DNA of 64,000 bases from Fagopyrum homotropicum (Eukaryota > Streptophyta > Magnoliopsida > Caryophyllales > Polygonaceae), in NCBI GenBank assembly GCA_033239125.1, contig BSWB01000004.1, forward strand, positions 140,876,426-140,940,425, in the 5' to 3' direction. Position numbers and translations under genes: made by a program. This document shows, piece by piece, positions 45,345 through 54,193 of the stretch; position 1 is the first letter of the stretch, and every line of letters begins with the position of its first letter. The notes under the pieces are model-generated. The model saw only the letters and a list, made by a program, of their open reading frames with translations. It had not been told where the DNA came from and ran no database searches.

Positions 45345-48300
45345 GAGCGGTTCAAGGATATCCTTTTGGATTGCCCACATCATGGGATTCCAAAGATCGA
45401 GTTGTTGGAGATCTACTTCAAAGGGCTGGACGGAAGCACCCAGTTCAATCTCCAACTACTCTCCGCCGGTACCTTCATGGACATGGCGATTGATGAGGCT
45501 TGGGACTTCATTGAGAAGCAAGCCTTGCACATGGAGAAATATACCCACCAAGGAGCTGAAGGTGGAGTTAAAAGAGTCAACTTTCAAGAGACTCAACCCA
45601 ACAACAACCAACTCACGTCGTTGAAGAATGACGTGAAGCAATTGAAGGAGCTCTTGATGGCTCAAACTAAGAAGGAAGAGCAAGGGCAAAAGAACAACAA
45701 CAATAACGGGTACCGTAACAACAACAACGGTCCCCGAAACAACAACTACAACAACAACAATAGAGGATCCAATAGCAACAACTGGAGGGCGAATAACCAA
45801 AATCACGGTAACAATCATTCAAACTCCAATTCTAATGATTCCTCAAACCCTTTCCTCTCTTCCCCTTCTTCTTCTTCTTCTACTCCATTGAAAAGCCAAG
45901 GGCAAGGATCAAGTTCGTCTCAGCCAGAAAAGAAAGACGCAGTTCTGGAGGCAATCTTGATCAAGCTTAGCGCTATGGAGAATTCTATGACTTCATTTTC
46001 GAGGGCCCAAAAGTCCTTCGAACAACAACTTGCTAATAAGGCGAATGAAGCGCCAAGAGATCCAGGGAAGCTTCCAGCAAAGACGGAAACTAACCCTAAG
46101 GGCCAGTGCATGGCCATAACGACGAGGAGTGGACTTAAAACTGCAGATCCAGTACCTCGCTCGACGCAGACCACCTCGGTCCAGATCCAGTCGAAGAACA
46201 CCTCGACCGAGATGCCAACCGAGGCGCAGCAACAGAAAGCAGGAGGAACGATAGAAACTTATGTTCCACCTCCTGCATATAAGCCACCACTTCCATTCCC
46301 TCAGTCCAGAGCCAGAGCACATCTTGACAAGCACTTTGGTAAGTTTCTTGACTTGATGAATAAGCTACATATTAATATTCCTTTCCTTGATGCTATTTTA
46401 GGTATGCCCGCCTATGGGAAGTTCTTAAAAGAAATCTTATCAAGGAAGAGGAAGGTGGAGGATGTTGGTGAAGTTAGGATGACATCTAAATCTTCGGAGC
46501 TTATCAAGATCATGAAGGAAAAGATGCCGTCTAAGTTGAGAGATCCCGGCTTATTTTGCATTCCCATTCAAGTTGGGGATGTAACTTGTGAAGCCCTTTG
46601 TGATCTAGGAGCCAGCATGAGCATCATCCCGCTGGAGCTATGCACGAAGATCGGTCTTGGAGAGCCCAAGCCGGTCAAGATTCGACTTTACATGGCGGAT
46701 CGCTCCATTACCCATCCAGTGGGCATCTTGAAAGACGTTCCGGTCAAGTTAGGTAACTTCTATCTACCCATAGATTTTGTCGTACTTGACATTCCCGCAG
46801 ATTATCCTGTTCCTATTATTCTCGGGAGGCCATTTCTAGCAACTTCGGGTTGCAACGTGGATTGCAAGAACGCCAAGTTGAAATTCAACGTTGGTGGCGA
46901 TGAGGTGGAGTTCGCACTACTTGCAGCCATGAAAGGGGAGCAGCTAACTGATGATATCTTCAACATCTACGATGAAGAAGAATCAAGAGAATTGGTGAGC
47001 TCTATCCTTATTAACGACCCACTCGAAAGAGTTATTAGCTTCAGTTTAATGGAGGAAGGTATAGATGCTTCTTGTGATGCAGATATACGGAGCTTAAAAG
47101 CACTGGAAGAGGATCCAGAAGCTACAACTGAGAAGCTAATCCAGGAGACGAAGATCTCCAGTCTCGGATCCAGTAGCAGTACCTCGACCGAGGCACTTTC
47201 TGGACTGAGCGAGGCGACCGAAGAACACCTCGGTCAACGCTTATGCGCCTCGACCGAGGTCGATAGCGAGATGATGTCAACTGAGATTGCTGAGAATAAC
47301 AATTTTCTTACTCCCTTCTCTGACATTCATCCACTGTTGGCGGACCATTCCCTCCACCAACTTTCTGATAATAAAGGTCCTTGGTATGCTGATATTGTGA
47401 ATTATCTTGTTTGCCAGGAAACACCGCCCGGATTGACGTACTCTCAAAAGAAGAGATTCTTCAAGGAAGTACGACATTACTACTGGGATGAGCCGCTGCT
47501 ATTCAAGCGCGGACCGGATGGGATGCTTCGAAGGTGCATTCCGGAAGATGAAGTTAATAGCGTCATAAGGCATTGCCATTCACTTCCTTGTGGAGGGCAT
47601 GCCAGCACTGATAAAACATGCGCTAAGGTATTGCGTTCCGGTTTCTTTTGGCCTACATTATTTAAAGACGTGCAATCTTTTGTTGTCTCTTGTGATGCAT
47701 GCCAAAGAACAGGGAACTTATCAAGAAGGAACGAGATGCCACTTAATAACATCCAAGAAGTGGAAATCTTTGATGTATGGGGGATTGACTTCATGGGACC
47801 TTTCCCATCATCCGGAGGAAACCTCTACATTCTCCTTGCAGTTGATTACGTCTCTAGATGGGTCGAAGCCATTGCTTCTCCCACTAACGACGCCAAGGTG
47901 GTTGTGAAGTTCTTGAATAGAACTATCTTTCCACGGTTTGGAACTCCACGCATCATCATTAGCGATGGAGGAACGCATTTCATCAACCGGAAGTTCAAAG
48001 CACTTCTATCGAAGTATGGGGTAACCCACAAGGTATCAACTGCTTATCACCCTCAAACTAGTGGACAGGTTGAGATCTCGAATAGAGAAATCAAGGCGAT
48101 TTTGGAGAAGACCGTCTCTAGAACGAGGAAGGATTGGTCCATGAAGTTGGACGATGCTCTTTGGGCGTACAGGACCGCATTCAAAACTCCCATAGGTACC
48201 ACTCCTTATAATTTGGTATATGGGAAGTCTTGCCATCTGCCCGTTGAATTGGAACACAAAGCATATTGGGCGATCAAATGGTTGAATTTCGACATCAAGG

Positions 48301-48656
48301 AGGCTGGTGAGAAGCGACTATTGGAACTTAACGAGCTGGAGGAGCTGCGTTTGAACGCTTATGAGAATGCCAAAATCTACAAGGAAAGGACGAAGAGATG
48401 GCATGACAAGCGTATCGTTCCAAAGGAGCTTAACGAAGGAGACTTAGTTCTACTCTTCAACTCCCGCCTCCGCCTTTTTCCAGGTAAGTTGAAATCTAGA
48501 TGGACCGGACCTTATGTTGTGAAACATGTCTTCCCTCATGGTGCAGTTGAGATATGGGGCGAAACTAGCGGAAGCTTCAAGGTCAACGGTCATAGACTTA
48601 AGAAGTACCAACCGGAAGCGCCGGTTGAGGAGGTTGCACCGATATACCTCCTTTGA
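45345..48656 (+). CDS. Gag C-terminus, protease and integrase of element D, with no RT
   Basis: An uninterrupted frame of 1103 codons in phase with the upstream gag; the first Met is at 45366. Order: rest of the gag core (DCPHHGIPKIELLEIYFKGLD), Asn/Gly/Arg-rich region (about 45690-45850), protease (CDLGASMSIIPLELC, about 46600; IILGRPFLAT, about 46818), word-rich linker (47180-47265), then directly integrase: zinc finger (RHCHSLPCGGH, CDACQRTG), core (DFMGPFP about 47785, ISDGG about 47960, NREIK about 48085) and GPY tail (TGPYVV). In A and B about 1.6 kb of RT and RNase H lies between linker and integrase (joining at NEPWYADIVNYL); in D it is absent and the join (DNKGPWYADIVNYL) is in frame. 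All integrase catalytic residues are kept. Confidence 0.92.
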   Translation, partial: ERFKDILLDCPHHGIPKIELLEIYFKGLDGSTQFNLQLLSAGTFMDMAIDEAWDFIEKQALHMEKYTHQGAEGGVKRVNFQETQPNNNQLTSLKNDVKQLKELLMAQTKKEEQGQKNNNNNGYRNNNNGPRNNNYNNNNRGSNSNNWRANNQNHGNNHSNSNSNDSSNPFLSSPSSSSSTPLKSQGQGSSSSQPEKKDAVLEAILIKLSAMENSMTSFSRAQKSFEQQLANKANEAPRDPGKLPAKTETNPKGQCMAITTRSGLKTADPVPRSTQTTSVQIQSKNTSTEMPTEAQQQKAGGTIETYVPPPAYKPPLPFPQSRARAHLDKHFGKFLDLMNKLHINIPFLDAILGMPAYGKFLKEILSRKRKVEDVGEVRMTSKSSELIKIMKEKMPSKLRDPGLFCIPIQVGDVTCEALCDLGASMSIIPLELCTKIGLGEPKPVKIRLYMADRSITHPVGILKDVPVKLGNFYLPIDFVVLDIPADYPVPIILGRPFLATSGCNVDCKNAKLKFNVGGDEVEFALLAAMKGEQLTDDIFNIYDEEESRELVSSILINDPLERVISFSLMEEGIDASCDADIRSLKALEEDPEATTEKLIQETKISSLGSSSSTSTEALSGLSEATEEHLGQRLCASTEVDSEMMSTEIAENNNFLTPFSDIHPLLADHSLHQLSDNKGPWYADIVNYLVCQETPPGLTYSQKKRFFKEVRHYYWDEPLLFKRGPDGMLRRCIPEDEVNSVIRHCHSLPCGGHASTDKTCAKVLRSGFFWPTLFKDVQSFVVSCDACQRTGNLSRRNEMPLNNIQEVEIFDVWGIDFMGPFPSSGGNLYILLAVDYVSRWVEAIASPTNDAKVVVKFLNRTIFPRFGTPRIIISDGGTHFINRKFKALLSKYGVTHKVSTAYHPQTSGQVEISNREIKAILEKTVSRTRKDWSMKLDDALWAYRTAFKTPIGTTPYNLVYGKSCHLPVELEHKAYWAIKWLNFDIKEAGEKRLLELNELEELRLNAYENAKIYKERTKRWHDKRIVPKELNEGDLVLLFNSRLRLFPGKLKSRWTGPYVVKHVFPHGAVEIWGETSGSFKVNGHRLKKYQPEAPVEEVAPIYLL

Positions 48657-48869
48657 GACGCACCATGGTCCAGCTAGCGACCTTAAATCAAGCGCTTCTT
48701 GGGAGGCAACCCAAGGTATTGCTTTCTTTTCCCGTTTTCTAGTCTAGTTTAGATAGTTTTTGTTTTTGCTTTGCTTTGCTTTGTTTTTGGCGTTCTGGAA
48801 AGACAACAGGGAATATCTAAGGAGGAGCACAACTGGAAGGACAGAAGTTCGAGATTCTGAGAAGACAGA

Positions 48870-49026
48870 AGCACCTCGGTTACTGTCAGACCACCTCGAC
48901 CGAGTTGATTCTTGAGCAACCGAGGCGACTAGGGTTTCTGCAGAATCACCTCGGTCCGTACCACCTCGGTCCAGTCGAGACCATCTCGACCGAGGTGACA
49001 GCAGATCCAGGAACAGTATAAAAAGG
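48870..49026 (+). promoter_or_regulatory. Internal promoter candidate of D, upstream of the ORF-1-like gene
   Basis: Six to seven CACCTCGGT, CTCGACCGAGGTG and ACCGAGGCG words (48870-49000) lie just upstream of TATAAAAA (49019-49026). A CT-rich stretch and AAACCCTAAC (about 49220) follow, with more words at 49369-49435, then the ATG at 49449. C has the same layout. A possible leader intron runs from GT at about 49206 to AG at about 49441. Confidence 0.55.
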
Positions 49027-49448
49027 AAAATTTTATTTTTCACTTTTCACTTTTACCTACCTCGACCGCGGCGACAGATCCACTTCGCTCCCTCTCAAAT
49101 CTTGCTCGTTTTCGAAGATTTCTGCTTCTAAACTGAGATTGAAGAGTAGAGGGACCGATTGCAACTGCAGATCTGCAAGAAATTCGAGGGAATCGGCCGG
49201 AACGAGGTAAAAACGATCGAAACCCTAACTCGTTCGTTTACTTCGATTTGGGCTTTGGTTGCCCTTGAATCTGTTGAGAAAGGATTTAAGTACCCCATAG
49301 GAAGCATTTGTAGTGATTTTTGGGGGAAAAGAACTGAATTTCTGAGAGTGGAATCGCGACTGTCTTTGCCTCGGTCCAGTCGACCTGCACCTCGACCGAG
49401 GTGATTCTTGGAGATTGTCAGTCGACTGAGGTAGCCTGACAGTGTTGA

Positions 49449-50861
49449 TTGAAGATGAGTTTTGACAGATTATTAGCCCTTAGAGATAGATCCTCTCCTT
49501 CCCCTTCTTCTTCTGCACCCAGACCTTCTATCCCGGTGATCCACGAGAGACACCGGGTAGATTATGAGCGTATTGCTAGCCGTCCAGTGATCGCACCTAG
49601 ATTTCTGGATATTTCTGCTTTTGACTGTCTCCACGTTGATGGAGATCTTAGGAGGATGATCACCACCGTCGGGCTGGATCAGTTTACTGAGATCCGAGCC
49701 CCAGCTTACTTAGAGCCGACCCTTGAGTTTGTCAGCTCCTTCACTTACCTCCCCACAAAGAGGGCTGTGAAGTACCGGTTGATGAACCGGAACTTCTTAG
49801 TACCCCTGGACCACTGGAGAGACATCTTTGGCTTCCCTGCCCCCACTGCTGTAGACTTCCCGACCCGAGCCGTAGCTAGAGAGTTCTGGGGTCAGATTGC
49901 TTATGTTGTGGAGCATGCAGATAGGTGGCGCCCTGGTGATTCCAGGGAGAAGCTTATCTTCCATCTAGCTTTTCGATTAGCCCACAGGATCTTCAGCAAG
50001 ACACTTCTGGCGCGTACTGAGACGCCCCAGAAGGTCAGACAGGGGGAGCTCTTTGCTTTATACTGCATGGTTACAGGTGGATTCCCCGACTTTGGATTGA
50101 TGCTGGCAGAGGATCTGCACAGGATCAAGGCCAAAGGGAAGGGAGATATATGCTGTGGTGGGATAGTGACCCATATCGCTACTTATCAGGATATGGATCT
50201 GAGTAGGTGTACTATGGTGGCGGCTGCCAAGCCGCTCGGACTACAGGAGATGATCACACGGAGGATTCTAGTTCCCCGTGGACTGACTACACCCTACATC
50301 GCTATGCCATGGGAGCTGACTGCGCCACAGGGGATCCGCTGGTCTGCACAGTTCACAGTCTTTGATCCGCATTACTGGCAGACAGCATGGGCTCCACTGA
50401 TGGAGGATTACAGAGAGGCAGCAGCTGCCCCTGCTGCAGCTGAGGAGGAGGAGGAGGCTGAGGACGACGACGACGATGAGGATACAGTAGATGAGAGAGG
50501 AGGTGGCGTCCCGATGGACACAGGGACAGATACAGCTGGGACGAGCGCGCCACCTATCATAGATTTGGATGACGAGGAGGATACAGAGCCGGCACCAGCT
50601 GAGACTTCTCCAGTCAGACCTGCTAGACGCAGGAGGCGTGGAGTGAGGGATAGAGCTGCTCACCGACGGATCGATGACCTGACGGATCAGGTTATCGACT
50701 CATATGCTGCATTATCGCTGGATATCCGCGAGATGCAGGAGCGGCAGCACCATCAGCACATCATGGCTCAGCTGCAGTTCGAGCGTATCATGGGCCATCC
50801 TTACGATCCGACTCAGTATCCCTACATGCCACCACCACCACCACCGGATCGGGACTACTGA
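49449..50861 (+). CDS. ATHILA ORF-1-like protein of element D
   Basis: 470 codons, intact. The ATG at 49449 is the first; another Met follows at codon 3, where C also starts (MS-x-D-R). The body (residues of about 20-330) has AFDCLHVDGDLRRMI, AYLEPTLEFVSSFTYLP, YRLMNRNFLVPLDHWRDIFGFP and RTETPQK, resembling the ATHILA ORF-1 family found downstream of pol. Next comes an acidic tract (Glu/Asp run, about residues 335-350), a SUMO-interacting-type motif PIIDLDDEE (about 373-381), an Arg-rich stretch RPARRRRRGVRDR that could be a nuclear signal, a helix-like C-terminal segment and a polyproline end. I see no signal peptide or membrane segment, so it is not a typical envelope. Function unknown; a nuclear role is inference. 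Confidence 0.85.
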   Translation: MKMSFDRLLALRDRSSPSPSSSAPRPSIPVIHERHRVDYERIASRPVIAPRFLDISAFDCLHVDGDLRRMITTVGLDQFTEIRAPAYLEPTLEFVSSFTYLPTKRAVKYRLMNRNFLVPLDHWRDIFGFPAPTAVDFPTRAVAREFWGQIAYVVEHADRWRPGDSREKLIFHLAFRLAHRIFSKTLLARTETPQKVRQGELFALYCMVTGGFPDFGLMLAEDLHRIKAKGKGDICCGGIVTHIATYQDMDLSRCTMVAAAKPLGLQEMITRRILVPRGLTTPYIAMPWELTAPQGIRWSAQFTVFDPHYWQTAWAPLMEDYREAAAAPAAAEEEEEAEDDDDDEDTVDERGGGVPMDTGTDTAGTSAPPIIDLDDEEDTEPAPAETSPVRPARRRRRGVRDRAAHRRIDDLTDQVIDSYAALSLDIREMQERQHHQHIMAQLQFERIMGHPYDPTQYPYMPPPPPPDRDY

Positions 50862-52449
50862 GGAGCTGCAGGATTTTATTATTATATTTTTTATGCAGTT
50901 CGGCTTTTATCCGGTGAGTACTCTCATGTTTAGACTTCTATTTTACCCACTGGGACAGTGTGTCCCAAGTATGGGGTGTTTGTATTATTTGACTACCTTT
51001 TGATGTATTTGACTACTTTGATGTATTATATTTATCGGATATTTTCGTATTTATGCTTCATTGCCTTTATATGATTATCTGATATTACATGCATACCTAC
51101 AGGTTATTATTTGACTACCTTTTGATGTATTTGACTACTTTGATGTATTATATTTATCGGATATTTTCGTATTTATGCTTCATTGCCTTTATATGATTAT
51201 CTGATATTACATGCATACCTACAGGTTATTTGATTGAGAAAAACGTCGAAACTGAAAAAATTGGTTTTAAAAAAAAAATTTTCGACCTCGACCGAGTCAG
51301 TATTGGCCAAACGAGGCGTTTCACCTCGGTTGAACCAAGAACACCTCGACCGAGGTGTGTTAACTGAGAGTTTTCGAAAACGATTTTGTGCTACTTATCT
51401 GGATATGACCTCAGTGAAGATCTTGTTTACTGACTGGTTTTAAATTCTTTATGTGTTTGAAAGGTTTTATAATATGTTTAAGTTGCTAAATGCTTTGTTT
51501 GAAATTATTAGCATATTTAATACTTTGTTTTTATCCAAATTATGATGAATTTGAAGGTTGACACCGCAGGTTAAGTTCTCTCACTTTCTTCTTGGAAAGA
51601 CCAAGGCAATTCATTATCTTCTTCTTCTTCTTCTTGATCATGCTTAGCCCCTCATATACATTTTGCCTCCCTTTACCTATCCGGGAATTTGGAAGCAAGC
51701 GAAGTGGTGAAAGCAAGTTAAAGTTGAGAAGTGGCTGGAAGTGAAGTGTTAGAAAGCAATAATAGGTTTGGGGAAGTCAATCATGAAGATGAGTAACTCG
51801 GCACCATTCACATAGCCGGGTGTTTGTGTCTTGCCAAAGTCGGATTGAGTGATATTCCTAACGGGTCATGGTATGTGCATCAAGGGTTTGATGCATCTCG
51901 AGAAATTGATGATTGCAGATTTCCTAGGCTTCGGTTATTGTGCACCTCTGTCCATGCATCCCAAAAAGTAAAGTAAAAAAAGAAAAAGTGTGAGATAAGC
52001 AAAGCTTATTGGTGGAAGATGTTGCAAGTCAAAGTGAAAGTGAAGTTCATCCTTTTCCCGGATTCTAGCACCACATTACCTTACATACATCCCTACCCTA
52101 CACGTTTCTTGACCTTTTCTTTTGGGAAGCCCTTGAGACCTTGAGCTTGTTGATTGACTTAGCGGTTTAAACTGGATTATACATGATTAATTTTGATAAT
52201 TATGATTTATTATGCATTCTATGATTTTATGCAAAGATGAGCAACTTTCCTATATTTATAAAATGTTTTGATCATATTGAGTTTTTAATTCCAGGAAGTA
52301 TTCTCTTAGAGTGATCTATGATAGTTGCACACCATAAAATGTTTTTGAAAGACTTTTTCATTGATTTTCTTGACTTATAATCCATTCTATCTTGTCTTCT
52401 ATATGCGGAACTTGCTTGGGGACAAGCAAGGGCTAAGTATGGGGTATTT
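50862..52449 (+). other. 3' noncoding spacer of element D
   Basis: Internal hairpin CACTG-GGA-CAGTG (50948-50960) with AAGTATGGGG (50967-50976). Perfect 122-bp tandem duplication (50984-51227). CTCGACCGAG words (51285-51360). Conserved domain from ATCCGGGAAT (51679) to TTCCCGGAT (52055-52063). Terminal hairpin TTGCTTG-GGGA-CAAGCAA (52412-52429) and polypurine tract (52435-52449). No real ORF. Confidence 0.75.
50984..51227 (+). repeat. Perfect 122-bp tandem duplication in D
   Basis: Two apparently identical units starting ATTATTTGACTACC, at 50984-51105 and 51106-51227. Element C has only one diverged copy at the matching place (about 58990-59105). Confidence 0.9.
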
Positions 52450-54188
52450 TGATAGCATGAATTATAGTCTATATTTTGAGGTTTGTTTGGACGTTTTATC
52501 TTTCATAATCTGCATGTTTGTATGTACATTATGTGATTTTACTACCATTTTATCTACCTTTGCGAGAATCGAGGTCTACACCTAGTTTTGTTGTAATTGC
52601 AGGTAATTTGGTACGTTTTGCATCAAAAAGGAGCAAAAGGAGTCATGAGTCATTTGGAGCTACATCCAGGGAGCATAGCCATGGATTAATGATTTACTTG
52701 GGACCAATTTTGAGAGATTTCACATTCAGTTGTGACTCACCTCGGTTGACCAGAGATTCACCTCGACCGAGGTGATCCAGAGATGCCGACTCGACCGAGG
52801 CGAACACCTAGGACGCGGCGAGAATATTTTATTCTTGGAGGAGATCTTTTAAATTTGGAAAGTGATCTTATATTTTTGGGCTTGGTTCCTGGAAGGAAGG
52901 AGATATGCAGAATCATATATTTTACCTATATTTATGGGAGAATATCTTTCTAAGATTTATTATCTTTGGAGGGTTATTTTCCTATAAAAAGGGTTGGATT
53001 TCCACAAATCCAGGAATCCGCTATCAGCGCAAGAGAGTTGTTTACGCAGCAGCAGCCTACTCCAAGTTGGGAGGTTTGAAGAACCTTTTTGAAGGTTGAA
53101 GGAAGATTGAAGTCCATAGCTTTTATAGCTTTATTGAAGGGTTTTGTAAGATTGTCTTCAATTCCCTCAATTGTTGTCTTGTCTTTTTGGATTGTTATCC
53201 AGGGAACGCTTTGTTGTGATATTTGATTCAGTTATTGAAGTCTTTTCATTAATTTCTTCTTTGTTCAAATATTCACCTTCTTCCCATATATTTTAATACT
53301 TTCATAATGATGATGAGTGGCTAATTTCTTTGTGTGATTCTAGGGTGATTGGCTGAAGGTTGTGGGAAAAACGATGATAGAATAATCTTAGATTCCAGTA
53401 GGATCCTGAAAGTTCGAGTCTTTAACCTTAACCCTAAGCATCTCGTTCAGTCGATGAACATCTCGGCCGGGGTGGAAACTGGCTGACCGAGGTGACTTAT
53501 CTGATCCATAACTGAGAGTTAAGTGTTAGAGTTTGCCAAATCCTATTCTTATTACACCTTTCCTGGTTCAAAGCAAGCTTAGGATGAGACTTACCCGGTA
53601 ATTCCTTAGTTTGTGTATTAACGATCATAAGTGTAGGTAATAAAGGTTTATCCTTTATTGGGGTTTGAGTGTGCTTCCATCCCATCTTTGTGAGTTAGCC
53701 TGAGACTTACCCGGTAAAGGTTGATTCTGTTCCCTTAGATGGTGTGTTAGTTTGAGGTTATAATTCTTTATCTTGATTCCTTGAGACTTACCCGGTAATA
53801 GGAGTTGCGGTTTAGGATTAGTGTGTAGTGAGACTTACCCGGTGATCTACTCCACTTTAGAAACACCTTCCCCACGCAAAAAAATCTCAGCTTTGTCCGC
53901 TTATCTATAGATCTTGAGTTGGAACCACAACTAGATGCTTTAATCCCTAGAATTGCATGTTTGCTTTATTGACTTCTTATTCATCTTTGATTGTGTTAAT
54001 CGCTCTTGTGGTTAGTATTGATATAAGCACACCGTATTGACTTTGTTTCACCAAGTCCCTGTGATCGACCCCTGGAATTTTCTTGCTTTTACTACGATTG
54101 ACCCGTACACTGCGGGTTCGCATCCTTGTTTTAAGCTTAAGTCTAGGGTTATAAATTTAAAGCTTGCACACACCGTTTGGAGCGAACA
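52450..54188 (+). repeat. 3' LTR of element D
   Basis: 1739 bp, nearly identical to 42683-44421. TATA box 52983-52990. GAGACTTACCCGGTAA at 53586, 53702 and 53783, variant at 53830. Confidence 0.96.
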
Positions 54189-54193
54189 CTCGG
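54189..54193. repeat. Target-site duplication of D (right)
   Basis: CTCGG after GCGAACA, matching 42678-42682. Confidence 0.95.

Larger units (their letters stand above)
42683..54188 (+). mobile_element. Young Athila-like element D, without RT
   Basis: 11.5 kb; both LTRs are 1739 bp and differ at about three transitions that I could spot (near 42688, 42786 and 43736). TSD CTCGG. It encodes Gag, protease, integrase and an ORF-1-like protein but has no RT or RNase H. The only break in gag-PR-IN is one TAG at 45342. It belongs to the same family as C, into whose gag it inserted. Confidence 0.96.

Noticed and set aside
49449..50861. Retroviral envelope protein
   Set aside because: Right position but no signal peptide, cleavage site or transmembrane segment.
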